Position numbers and translations under genes: made by a program
Shown here: piece by piece, positions 1 to 8,693 of the stretch
Numbering within the stretch: the stretch's first letter is position 1
Layout: the number at the start of each line of letters is the position of its first letter
The notes under the pieces: generated by a model
What the model was told of the DNA's origin: nothing
The model's input: only the letters and a program-made list of their open reading frames with translations
Databases searched by the model: none
Assembly: GCA_963759115.1 (NCBI GenBank)
Contig: CAVWXT010000002.1
Location: 62,001 to 126,000 of the forward strand
DNA length: 64,000 bases
Reading direction: 5' to 3'
Source of the DNA: CAVWXT01 sp963759115
GTDB lineage: Bacteria; Planctomycetota; Planctomycetia; Pirellulales; Thermoguttaceae

Positions 1-144
1 GCCGATCGGCGCATGATGAAGATGGGGCCGATGGGCATGCAGATGTTCACCCGCGGCCGCATGGCGATCCTGCCCACCAAAATCCGCCAGATCGACCAGC
101 TTCAGGCGATCATCAACAAGGCCAAGGAACTGAGCGGCAAGTAG
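1..144 (+). CDS. hdrC: HdrC C-terminal end (heterodisulfide reductase subunit C), cut by window start
   Basis: Frame 1 is open from the first base to TAG at 142-144 and gives 47 residues: a Met-rich stretch followed by ILPTKIRQIDQLQAIINKA. This matches the typical tail of HdrC, the small iron-sulfur subunit that passes electrons from HdrA to HdrB. The iron-sulfur motifs themselves lie outside the window. The call rests on this tail and on the hdrB and hdrA genes directly downstream on the same strand. About 85 bp separate it from hdrB. Confidence 0.75.
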   Translation, partial: ADRRMMKMGPMGMQMFTRGRMAILPTKIRQIDQLQAIINKAKELSGK

Positions 145-151
145 AGACGAA

Positions 152-218
152 AGGGTTCAGGGTTCAGTGTTTCACTGCGGCCCGATGCCCAGAACCTGAA
201 CCCTGAACCCTGAACCCT
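152..218. repeat. Inverted heptanucleotide repeat between hdrC and hdrB
   Basis: AGGGTTCAGGGTTCAG at 152-167 is mirrored as its exact reverse complement at 196-211, and the right arm carries a third CTGAACC unit up to 218. The 16-bp arms around a 28-nt loop would form a strong RNA hairpin between two genes of one operon. It could attenuate transcription or protect mRNA ends, or it may simply be an intergenic simple repeat. No T-tract follows, so it is not a classical terminator. Confidence 0.6.
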
Positions 219-228
219 AATCACCCTT

Positions 229-1122
229 ATGAAATACGCCTACTATCCCGGTTGTTCGCTGGAGTGCAACGCCGCCGCCTACGACCATTCCGTCCGCGAG
301 GTGGCCGATCTGCTGGGCATCAAGCTCCAGGAACTCGACGATTGGAACTGCTGCGGCGCCACCGAATATTTCAGCCAGGACGAGTTGACCGCCTGCGCCG
401 TGATCGCCCGCAACCTGGCGCTGGTCGATCCGCAGATTCGAGCAGCTTGTGGCCCCGTGTGCCGCCTGCTACTTGAACCTGAAGAAGACCGACCGGCTGA
501 TGGCCGACCATCCGGACATCGAGCGCGAAGGTCAACCAGTGCCTGGCCGCCGGCGGATTGAACTACAAGCCGGGCCGGGTGACCGTGCGCCACATGCTCG
601 ACGTGATCGTCGACGACATCGGCGAGACGGCCGTCCGCGACAAGGTGGTCCGCCCGTTGGCGGGCCTGCGCGTGGCGCCGTACTACGGCTGCCAGGTGGT
701 CCGCCCGATCGCCGACGGCGACAGCACCGAATATCCGATGAAGATGGACCGCCTGTTCGACGTGGCTGGGGGCCGAAGTGGTCGACTATCCGGTCAAGGC
801 CCACTGTTGCGGCGGCCACATGACGCAGATCAGCGAGCCGCAGGCGTTCGAGTTGATTCGCCGGCTGCTGCAAAGCGCCGCCGACTACAACGCCGACATG
901 ATCCTCTGCATGTGCCCGATGTGCCAGTTGAACCTGGACGGCTACCAGGGCCGCGTGAACGGCTTTTTCGGCACCGACTTCAAGCTGCCGATCATGTACT
1001 TCACGCAGATGTTGGGCATCGCCTTCGGCATCGAGCCGAAGAAGCTCGGCTTCGGCAAGGAGCTGGTGGCCGCCATGCCGGTGTTGAAGAGCAAACTGAA
1101 TGGCCAATTGGCGGGGGCGTAG
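229..1122 (+). CDS. hdrB: HdrB, heterodisulfide reductase subunit B, broken by three +1 frameshifts
   Basis: HdrB carries the disulfide-reducing site and binds two unusual [4Fe-4S] clusters through two CCG domains. Both are visible: WNCCGATEYF with CAACY in the first half, and AHCCGGHMT with CPMCQLNLD in the second. The start is ATG 229, preceded by a weak ribosome site. The full-length product of about 297 residues is normal for the family, but it is spread over three frames. Removing one base near 441, 527 and 765 restores continuous homology (frames 1-2-3-1). No other decay is visible, so sequence error is likely. A 160-bp gap with a small hairpin near 1250-1270 leads to hdrA. Confidence 0.85.
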
Positions 1123-1284
1123 GAATCGAGAATCTCGTTACTGCGCTCGACGTGGGAACGTACCCGGGCGACGCTCCGCGTCCAAGACGTGATGCAGACG
1201 GGAAACCAGAAATCACCGCTTGCGGCTTTGCACTGAAACGATGCGATCGGTGCGTTTTACGCACCCTACATAGGAGAGATCATC

Positions 1285-3281
1285 ATGGCCGAGAAGATCG
1301 GCATTTACGTGTGCCACTGCGGCAGCAACATCGCCGGAACGATCGACGTGGAAGAGGTCGCCCGCTGGGCCGGCAAGAACATCAAGGACGTTGTAGTCTC
1401 GAAAGACTACAAGTTCATGTGTTCGTCGCTGGGCCAGCAGATGATCGAGGACGACATCAAGGAGAAGGGCCTCACCGGCGTGGTCGTCGGCGGCCTGCTC
1501 GCCGCACCTGCACGAAAAGACCTTCCGCAACACCTGCAAGCGGGCCGGCTTGAATCCCTACCTCTGCCAGATGACCAACCTCCGCGAGCACGTCTCCTGG
1601 GTCAACGCCGACAAGGCGGCCGGCACGCTGAAGGCCAAGGCCCTGATCTCGGCCGCGGCCGAGCGGGTCAAGCACCAGAAGCCGCTCGAGCCGATGCAGG
1701 TGAAGGTCAATCCGGCCACGCTGGTCGTCGGCGGCGGCATCGCCGGCTTGCAGGCCACGCTGGAACTGGCCGACGCCGGATACCACGTCTATCTGGTCGA
1801 GCGCGAGCCGTCGATCGGCGGCCACATGGCCCAGTTCGACAAGACCTTCCCCACGCTGGACTGCTCGGCCTGCATCCTGACGCCGAAGATGTCGGAAGTC
1901 GGCCAGCACGAGAACGTCACCATGCTGACCTACTCCGAGTTGGAGGAGGTGAGCGGGTCGGTGGGCAACTTCAAGGTGAAGATCCGCAAGAAGGCCCGCT
2001 ACGTCGATTACGACAAGTGCACCGGCTGCGGCATCTGCATCGAAAAATGCCCGCGGAAAGTCATCGACGACGTGTTCGAGGCCGGCATGGGCTATCGCAA
2101 GGCGATCTACACGCCGTTTCCCCAGGCCGTGCCGCGGACGCCCGTGATCGACACGGCCAACTGCACCTGGTTCACCACGCGGCAAGTGCCAGGTCTGCTC
2201 GAAGGTCTGCCCCACCGCCGCCGTGGATTACGACCAGAAGGACGAGATCGTCGAATTGGAGGTGGGCAACATCATCATGGCCACCGGCTGGAAGCTGTTC
2301 GACTGCAAGCGGATTCCGCAGTACGGCTACGGGCGGCTGGCCAACGTGTACACGAACCTGGAGTTCGAGCGGCTCTGCAACGCCGCCGGCCCGACCAACG
2401 GCAAGATCGTGCTCCGCGACGGCAAGACCGAGCCGCAAGTCGGTGGCCATCATCCACTGCGTCGGCAGCCGCGACGTGAAGACCAACCCCTATTGCTCGT
2501 CGGTCTGCTGCATGGCGGCGCTGAAGCTCGGAGCACCTCGTGCTGGAAAAGACCAAGGCCGAGGTCTACGCCTTCTACATCGACATGCGCACGCCGATGA
2601 AGGACTACGAGGAGTTCTATCAGCGGCTGCTGGAAGAGGGCATGCATTTCGTCCGCGGCAAGGTGGCCGAAGTGACCGACGCCGCCCGCTGGCCCTCCGA
2701 GCAAGGCAAGCTGATCGTCCAGGTGGAAGACACGCTGCTGGGCAAGCAGCGCCGCATTCCGGTCGACATGGTGGTGCTGATGGGCGCGCATGGAGCCGCA
2801 GGCCGACGCCAAGGAATTGGGCCTGAAGTGCGGCATCTCGTGCAGCATGGCCGGCTGGTACACCGAGCGCCACCCGAAGCTCGACCCCGTGGCCACGATG
2901 ACCGACGGCGTGTTCGTGGCCGGCGTGTGCCAGGGCCCGAAGGACATTCCGGCCTCGGTGGCCCAAGGCGCCGCGGCGGCCGCCCGCGTGCAAGGCATGA
3001 TCACCAAGGGCGAGGTGATGATCGAGCCGATCGTGGCCTCGATCGACGAAGAGAACTGCTCCGGCTGCCGCATCTGCAACAACATGTGCCCGTACAACGC
3101 CATCGAGTTCGACGAGGAGAAGAGCGTCAGCCGCGTCATCAGCGCGTTGTGCAAGGGCTGCGGCACGTGCGTGGCCGCCTGCCCGGCCGGCGTGATCACC
3201 GGCGCCCACTTCAACAACGAGCAGATCTTCGCCGAGATCGACGGGATTTTGTGGGATGCGAAGGAAGTGGCTAGTGGTTAG
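1285..3281 (+). CDS. hdrA: HdrA, flavoprotein subunit of heterodisulfide reductase, broken by five +1 frameshifts
   Basis: HdrA holds the FAD that bifurcates electrons from H2, via MvhD, to ferredoxin and to HdrBC. Visible in order: an N-terminal CHCGSNIAG segment, a CSPHLHEKTFRNTC block, the FAD-binding GGGIAGLQATLELADAG, the TLDCSACILTPKM signature, a [4Fe-4S] motif CTGCGICIEKCP, a CVGSRD block, and two C-terminal ferredoxin motifs (CSGCRICNNMCP and CKGCGTCVAACP). The total of about 665 residues fits the family. ATG 1285 follows the ribosome site AGGAGAG. Five single extra bases (near 1490, 2183, 2436, 2530 and 2789) split the frame, all in the same direction. The last codons (VASG, stop) come from an intergenic repeat next to the IS. 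Confidence 0.87.
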
Positions 3282-3337
3282 TGGCTAGTGGCGAGTGTCA
3301 GTACGTTAAGGTCACTTTTTTGTTGAAACAATGGCAA

Positions 3338-3358
3338 GTGTCAATAGGTTAAGGTCAC
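3338..3358. repeat. Inner left copy of the IS terminal repeat
   Basis: GTGTCAATAGGTTAAGG begins a second copy of the terminal repeat found at 3295-3315, 43 bp inward. A matching second copy lies near the right end (4705-4724). Doubled ends suggest two transposase binding sites per end or a nested insertion of the same element. Confidence 0.7.
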
Positions 3359-4502
3359 TCTTGGAAGGGACGTTTTGGCAGGGTGTAGGACACCTTGTTC
3401 AAGAGTGGCTGATCGGTTGGCTCGCGGCGTCGCAAGGCAGAGAAGCGGATAGTGTTGTCGTCCAAATTGACCTCCGCACGAACGAGGCGGTGCAGCCAAT
3501 GTCGATCGACCGCAAACGCATGACCGAGAAGGCTGGTCCGACCGTGGTTGTCGGTACGTCGCAAGAAGACGATCATTCCGCGCGGAGCACGTTGCAGGTC
3601 CAGACGCCAATGTTTTGGAAACGGCCGACGGCGCGGCGAGGCTTCGATACGGGCGCTGCTGCGCTTCGCGCCGCCGCGATGTACTTGGCCGATCGCTGGC
3701 TCAGGCCGCGGATCGAAGCGTGTGTGAATCGCGACCAGACCTTGGCTTGCCACCGGCCGTTGTAGCTCTCGATGGCCGCCTGAAAACCGGTCTCGTTCGG
3801 CGGCGCAAAGACAGGCGTTACGCCCAGGCTCAAGCACAACCGGATCACGCGTCCCACGGTGTCGGCGTACTGCCGAGGACCGTGAAACCGATTGTCGTTG
3901 TCGAACTGCGCGTAGGCGGGAAGCCCTACCGAACGCCAGTGTTCCACCAGGGCGTTCACCACCATCTTGGCGCTGACGGCCTGGGCGATCCAGGTTGCGG
4001 GCAGACCGCCATGCAGCGATATTCCCGTCAAAACGGCCACATGGGGCCCACCACGAATTGCCAGACCTTCGATCGTGTCGAAACTGTCCAATTCGGCCTT
4101 TGCCGCTGCAACCGCGGGAAGATACCAACCTCGTGGCGGCGATGGACGACGAACTCGTCGGCGGCCATCCAGGACACCATGACGCCGCAGAATCCGGCCG
4201 ATCGTGGAAATCGAGAGCAACGGCGCGATCCCGCGGGTTTCCATTTCGCGTCGAATGGCCGCAGCGCCAAACTCTCCCAGCGGGCTGTGGTCCTTCAGCC
4301 GACAACGGATGGTCAACACCTCCTGCTCGCGGGAACCCTTCGTACGTCGCGTTCGATGGGGAGCCGAGGAAAGACCGTTCCAATCGACACGATTCAGCCT
4401 TTGACCCTGAGCACGTTGAAACCATCGTTGCACGGTACAAAGCGCAACGCCGAAGCGAACCGCTACGGTACGCTGAGAAGCTCCGCGCCGCACCGCAGCC
4501 AC
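3355..4502 (-). CDS. IS transposase, helix-turn-helix plus DDE integrase core (IS481/IS3-like), frameshifted
   Basis: Residues 1-60 form a helix-turn-helix (ASQRTVAVRFGVALCTVQRW). The middle carries an rve-type DDE core with the Asp-rich blocks ELDSFDTIEGLAI and AYAQFDNDNRF and the Glu block NETGFQAAIESYNGRW. The frame from 4502 stops near 3573, and the remaining 75 residues continue in another frame to 3355, so one base appears to be missing near 3575. The rebuilt product is about 382 residues. It spans nearly the whole element between the terminal repeats. The exact IS family is a judgement from the core motifs only. Confidence 0.75.
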
Positions 4503-4773
4503 GATCTGACGTCGTCGTTCGGTGGGACTGTTTTTGAACCATCACAAGTAACTCCAGGGGTTTCTGGGTTGGTATCGCAGCAATGCGATTCAACCACAAG
4601 CCCACCCCTCGGCTCGGCGTCCGGCATGGCCGGGGGCGGAACTCCAGTCGGGCTACGCCCTCCTTCCGTTCCGCCCCCGGCCATGCCCTGTTTTACTCCA
4701 CAAATGACCTTAACGTACTGACATCTAAGTGACCTTAACGTACTGACACTTCGCCACTTAACCACTAGCCACT

Positions 4774-5265
4774 ATGGACACTTTCGAACCCAAGATCGTG
4801 GGCTTCCTCTGCAACTGGTGTTCGTACCGGGCGGCCGACTTGGCCGGCTCGGCGCGAATCAAGTATCCACCGAACGTCCGCATCATCCGCGTGATGTGCA
4901 GCGGGCGGGTCGATCCCACCTTCGTCTTCAAGGCCCTGGCCGACGGCGCCGACGGCGTGATGATCGCCGGCTGCCACCCCGGCGAGTGCCACTACATCGA
5001 GCAGAACTACAAGGCCATGCGGCGCTTCTCGATGCTCAAGCACACGCTCGCGGCGATGGGCGTCGAGCCGGACCGCGTGCAGTTGGTCTGGGCCTCGGCC
5101 GCCGAGGGGCAGCGATTGGCCGAATGCATCACGAAGCTGGTGGACGACGTCCGGCGGCTGGGCCCCTTGAAGTGGCCCGCCAACTGGAAGGAGAACGGCG
5201 GCCGACTCGATGCGCTGGAAGCGATCGTGAAAGAACACGAAGAGGCAATGGAGGTGCCGGCATGA
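4774..5265 (+). CDS. mvhD: MvhD, [2Fe-2S] subunit linking hydrogenase to HdrA
   Basis: MvhD passes electrons from the MvhAG hydrogenase to the FAD of HdrA. The 163-residue product has the family cysteines: CNWCSY near residue 14, CSGRVD near 45 and GCHPGECHY near 70. ATG 4774 begins straight after an intergenic repeat (CCACTAGCCACT) at the right flank of the IS, and no good Shine-Dalgarno is visible, so the insertion may have changed its expression. Its stop overlaps the mvhG start (ATGA), which indicates translational coupling. Confidence 0.9.
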   Translation: MDTFEPKIVGFLCNWCSYRAADLAGSARIKYPPNVRIIRVMCSGRVDPTFVFKALADGADGVMIAGCHPGECHYIEQNYKAMRRFSMLKHTLAAMGVEPDRVQLVWASAAEGQRLAECITKLVDDVRRLGPLKWPANWKENGGRLDALEAIVKEHEEAMEVPA

Positions 5266-6245
5266 GCGATAAACCAAAGGGAAAGCTGGCGATCTACTGG
5301 GCGGCCTCCTGCGGCGGCTGCGAAATTGCCGTGCTGGCGATCGACGAGAAAATCCTCGACGTGGCCGCGGCCTTCGACATCGTCATGTGGCCCTGCGCCG
5401 CCGACGGCAAGGTCCGCGACGTGGAGAAGATGCCCGACCAGAGCATCGACGTCTGCCTCTTCAACGGCGGCATCCGCACCAGCGAGCAGGAGTACATGGC
5501 CCAACTGATGCGGCGGAAGTCGAAGGTCCTGGTGGCCTTCGGCTCCTGCGCCAGCGAAGGCTGCATCCCCGGGCTGGCCAATATGAACAGCCGCAAGGAA
5601 GTCTTCGACACCGTCTACAAGGAAGGCTCGGCCACCACGCCGGTGAACCCGCAGGACGTTCGCCCGCAGCCGGAAACGAAAGTGCCCGAGGGCACGCTGC
5701 ACCTGCCGGTCTTCTACGACACGCTGAAGACGCTCGACCAGACGGTGGACGTGGACTATTATCTGCCCGGCTGCCCGCCCGAGGCCGAGAACATCTGGAC
5801 GGCCATCGTGGCGATCCTCGAAGGCAAGCTGCCGCCGAAGGGCTCGGTGATCGGCGTCAACACGACCGTCTGCGACGAGTGCAAGCGGAAGCGGGACGAG
5901 AAGAAGATCAAAAAGTTCTACCGCACCTGGCAGATCATCCCCGACGAGGAGACGTGCCTGCTGGAGCAGGGGCTTCTCTGTTGCGGCATCGCCACCCGGG
6001 CGGGCTGCAAGGCGCTTTGCCCGCAGGTCAACTCGCCCTGCATCGGCTGCCACGGCGCCAACGACGGCGTGGCCGACTACGGCGCCCGGCTGATGAGCGG
6101 CGTGGCCTCGGTGATCGACTCCAACGACCCGGACGAGATCGACCGGATCATCGAGGAAGGCATTCCCGATCCGGTGGGCAGTTTTTATCGGTTTAGTTTG
6201 GCCAGCAGCCAGTTGCGGCGGAAGAAGAAACTGCAAAATGCGTGA
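5262..6245 (+). CDS. mvhG: MvhG, small subunit of F420-non-reducing [NiFe] hydrogenase
   Basis: The small subunit carries the iron-sulfur relay of the group 3c hydrogenase. The 327-residue product starts MSDKPKGKLAIYWAASCGGC and contains the proximal-cluster CGGCE motif, GSCASEGCIPG and PGCPPEAE, then a long C-terminal part with further cysteine pairs (CDECKRKRD, LLCCGIATRAGCKALCPQ, CIGCHG) for medial and distal clusters. ATG 5262 overlaps the mvhD stop by four bases. The frame is intact, unlike hdrB and hdrA. A long inverted repeat separates it from mvhA. Confidence 0.92.
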   Translation: MSDKPKGKLAIYWAASCGGCEIAVLAIDEKILDVAAAFDIVMWPCAADGKVRDVEKMPDQSIDVCLFNGGIRTSEQEYMAQLMRRKSKVLVAFGSCASEGCIPGLANMNSRKEVFDTVYKEGSATTPVNPQDVRPQPETKVPEGTLHLPVFYDTLKTLDQTVDVDYYLPGCPPEAENIWTAIVAILEGKLPPKGSVIGVNTTVCDECKRKRDEKKIKKFYRTWQIIPDEETCLLEQGLLCCGIATRAGCKALCPQVNSPCIGCHGANDGVADYGARLMSGVASVIDSNDPDEIDRIIEEGIPDPVGSFYRFSLASSQLRRKKKLQNA

Positions 6246-6261
6246 GATTTCAGTGGTTGAT

Positions 6262-6472
6262 AGGCCCGAAGGGGCGAAAGTTCTCCCAGCCCAGGGCGAC
6301 GCCCTGGGAACGATGGAGAACGAAAAGCGATTTGTCGGTCCAACGGACCAACCTTTCGTGACGTGACCGAACGAACGGTTGGCCCATTGGGCCGATTCGG
6401 GAATAAAACGATTTTCCTGTCCCCTGGGCGATGCCCTGGGCTGGGAGAACCAAAGGGCCTTCGGCCCACAGT
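6262..6472. repeat. Long imperfect inverted repeat between mvhG and mvhA
   Basis: The left arm at about 6262-6310 (AGTTCTCCCAGCCCAGGGCG within it) is repeated as its reverse complement at about 6420-6470 (GGGCTGGGAGAACC within it). The arms run about 45 bp with scattered mismatches around a 110-bp centre. Each arm also holds a local palindrome (CAGGGCGACGCCCTG and GGGCGATGCCC). It looks like two facing REP sequences forming a BIME-like unit. In a transcript it would fold into a large cruciform-like hairpin inside the operon. Confidence 0.7.
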
Positions 6473-6514
6473 TCATTGAACATCGACTGTTCTCCATTCA
6501 AATAGAGAATGCCC

Positions 6515-7981
6515 ATGAAGCGTATCTCGATTGATCCCATCACCCGGCTCGAAGGCCACGGCAAGATCGACATCTTCCTGGACGATCAGGGCGACGTGGC
6601 CAACGCCTACCTGCAAATTCCGGAACTCCGCGGATTCGAGCAGTTCTGCGTGGGCCGGCCCGCCGAGGACATGCCGAACCTGACCTCGCGCATTTGCGGC
6701 GTCTGCCCTGAGGCCCATCACATGGCGGCCACCAAGGCCCTGGACGCGGTGTTCCACGTCGATCCGCCGCCCGTGGCCAAGAAGCTCCGCGAATTGTTCT
6801 ACAGCATCTTTTTTGCCACCGATCACACGACCCACTTCTACGCCCTCGGCGGGCCGGACTTCGTCGTCGGTCCCACGGCCCCGCCCGCCCAACGCAACAT
6901 CCTGGGCGTCGTGGCCAAGGTGGGCATGGACGTGGCCAAGCACGTCTTGAAGATGCGGCACGACGGGCACGCCCTGATCCAAATGATGGGCGGCCGCCGC
7001 GTGCATCCCAACTGGGGCCTGCCCGGCGGCGTGAGCCGCGGCATCAATGAGGAACAACGCGCAGAGATCGAGGCCCGCGGACGCGAGGCCGTCGAGTTCG
7101 CCAAGTTCTCGCTCAAGGTGTTCGAGGACATCGTTCTGAAGAACTCCGACTATGTGAAGCTCATCACCGGCGACATCTATGTCCACAAGACCTACAACAT
7201 GGGCATGGTCGACGCCAAAAACTGCACCAACTTCTACGACGGCAAAATCCGGGTGACCAGCCCCAGCGGCAAGGAGCACGCCAAGTACGATTGCGCCCAG
7301 TACCGCGATTACGTGGCCGAGCGCGTCGAGTCGTGGTCGTATCTGAAGTTCCCCTATCTCAAGAAGATCGGCTGGAAGGGCCTGGTCGACGGCGAGGACT
7401 CGGGCGTGTACAAGGCCACGCCGCTGTCGCGCTGCAACGCGGCCGACGCCATGGCCACGCCGCTGGCCAACGCCGAGTACAAGCGGATGTACGAAACCTT
7501 GGGCGGCAAGCCGATCAACCACACGCTGGCTACCCATTGGGCCCGGCTGGTCGAGTTGCTCTACGCGGCCGAGCGATGGGTCGAGCTGGCCGTCGATCCG
7601 CAGATTACGGACAAGGAATATCGCACCCTGCCCACGCAGACGCCGACCGACGGCGTCGGCTGCGTGGAAGCCCCGCGCGGCACGCTCACGCACCACTACA
7701 CCACCGACGAGCGCGGCATCCTCACCAAGGTAAACCTGATCGTGGGCACCACGAACAACAACGCCCCGATCTGCATGTCGGTGAAGAAGGCCGCCCAGGG
7801 CCTCATCAAGAAGGGCAAGGTGAGCGAAGGGCTGTTGAACATGGTGGAGATGGCCTTCCGGGCGTACGATCCGTGTTTCGGCTGCGCCACCCACAGCCTG
7901 CCCGGCCAGATGCCGCTGGAAGTGACCATCCGCGATCCGCAGGGCGACGTGATCGAGCGGCTGGCGCAGTACGTTGCATAG
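6515..7981 (+). CDS. mvhA: MvhA, large catalytic subunit of group 3c [NiFe] hydrogenase
   Basis: This subunit holds the NiFe active site that splits H2. Both ligand motifs are present: RICGVCPEAHH near residue 66 and DPCFGCATH near residue 455, followed by a tail of about 27 residues that may need endoproteolytic maturation. The product of about 488 residues is normal for MvhA/VhuA-type enzymes. ATG 6515 gives MKRISIDPITRLEGHG, the family N-terminus; ATG 6509 is two codons earlier. No maturation protease or hyp gene is in the window. It is the last gene of the hdr-mvh row. Confidence 0.93.
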   Translation: MKRISIDPITRLEGHGKIDIFLDDQGDVANAYLQIPELRGFEQFCVGRPAEDMPNLTSRICGVCPEAHHMAATKALDAVFHVDPPPVAKKLRELFYSIFFATDHTTHFYALGGPDFVVGPTAPPAQRNILGVVAKVGMDVAKHVLKMRHDGHALIQMMGGRRVHPNWGLPGGVSRGINEEQRAEIEARGREAVEFAKFSLKVFEDIVLKNSDYVKLITGDIYVHKTYNMGMVDAKNCTNFYDGKIRVTSPSGKEHAKYDCAQYRDYVAERVESWSYLKFPYLKKIGWKGLVDGEDSGVYKATPLSRCNAADAMATPLANAEYKRMYETLGGKPINHTLATHWARLVELLYAAERWVELAVDPQITDKEYRTLPTQTPTDGVGCVEAPRGTLTHHYTTDERGILTKVNLIVGTTNNNAPICMSVKKAAQGLIKKGKVSEGLLNMVEMAFRAYDPCFGCATHSLPGQMPLEVTIRDPQGDVIERLAQYVA

Positions 7982-7984
7982 TCC

Positions 7985-8013
7985 TTGACGGCCCCCCGAT
8001 TGTCTGGTACGAT
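7985..8013 (+). promoter_or_regulatory. Candidate sigma70-type promoter for the 8038 gene
   Basis: TTGACG at 7985-7990 and TACGAT at 8008-8013 are separated by 17 bp, directly after the mvhA stop and 25 bp upstream of the next start. Both hexamers are one mismatch from consensus. Confidence 0.5.
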
Positions 8014-8037
8014 TTTAGTGTTCGGGGAGGGATGAAC

Positions 8038-8289
8038 ATGCTGAGTCCTGAGAGTCTTCGCGCTGAGCTTCACCGGCAGCCGTTTGTGCCGTTGCGAATG
8101 TACCTGACCGACGGAAAGACCTACGACATCCGTCATCCCGAAATGGCCATGATTACATCGCGCGAAGTATACGTTGGGCGTGAGGAGACGTCTCCCGGCA
8201 GCGGCATTGCGAAGGAGTGCGACCTGGTGTCTCTATTGCACGTTGTACGCGTGGAGCAGGTGCCGCTATCGCCTTTCGCGGCGGGATAG
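8038..8289 (+). CDS. Small conserved planctomycete protein of unknown function
   Basis: The 83-residue product has the pattern LRAELHRQPFVPLRMYLTDG followed by YDIRHPEMAMITSREVYVG, which I recognise as a recurring small protein family in planctomycete genomes with no assigned role. The predicted fold is a short alpha helix followed by beta strands. ATG 8038 is preferred over 8032 because GGGGAGGG then lies at a usual ribosome-site distance. It has its own candidate promoter, so it is probably not part of the hydrogenase operon. Confidence 0.75.
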   Translation: MLSPESLRAELHRQPFVPLRMYLTDGKTYDIRHPEMAMITSREVYVGREETSPGSGIAKECDLVSLLHVVRVEQVPLSPFAAG

Positions 8290-8693
8290 GAAGTTGCCGG
8301 CATGGAGGCTGTTGGCCGACCATCGGCCTTGATGGAATTCTCGCGCGAAACCATTGCGCGTAAAAAAGGGGGCCTGTGACGTGCCACCTACAGGTGGCTG
8401 ATCGGGCAGTAAGGGCAAGGTAACCGTCCGATCCCAAGTCGTCAGAGGCCCCACGGGCCAGTCTCGTTCCGTGGCGAACACTCGGTTCGCGCCCCTCTTG
8501 ATGCATTCGGCGCGCCAATTAATGCGGTCCGAGTCCGATTTTGCGGCGAATCGCCGTAAGTCGCGTATTGTCAGATGATTGCGGCGAAACCACTCGCCGC
8601 AACCGTCACGCCCGGACGACGCGACGATGATCGTGGGAGTATCGTTCTGCTACACGCACCGTCTCGTGGCGCTACAAACCGGCTTGCACCGGC
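8290..8693. other. Non-coding stretch
   Basis: No convincing gene on either strand. A short palindrome GCCACCTACAGGTGGC lies near 8382-8398 and the rest shows no recognisable element. Confidence 0.5.

Larger units (their letters stand above)
3295..4749. mobile_element. Insertion sequence with perfect 21-bp terminal inverted repeats between hdrA and mvhD
   Basis: Bases 3295-3315 and 4729-4749 are exact reverse complements (starting GTGTCAGTACGTTAAGG). A second, inner copy of the same repeat lies at each end (3338-3358 and 4705-4724), imperfect on the left. The 1455-bp element carries one minus-strand transposase gene with an IS481/IS3-like DDE core. No direct target duplication is seen. Instead both flanks carry an inverted GTGGCTAGTGGTTA repeat that continues outward from the terminal repeats. 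It sits inside the hdr-mvh gene row and may separate mvhDGA from the upstream promoter. Confidence 0.85.

Noticed and set aside
193..218. Telomere-like CTGAACC repeats
   Set aside because: Only three units, and paired with an inverted copy; better explained as an intergenic hairpin.
1240..1275. GGTGCGTTTTACGCACC hairpin before hdrA as a riboswitch or terminator
   Set aside because: Too short and without a T-tract or aptamer-like architecture; at most a small hairpin.
229..3281. Programmed +1 frameshifting as the explanation for hdrB and hdrA
   Set aside because: Eight sites without a shared slippery motif or stop-codon context; no known family precedent.
6473..7894. A 473-codon minus-strand frame opposite mvhA
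   Set aside because: Shadow of a strongly supported hydrogenase gene.
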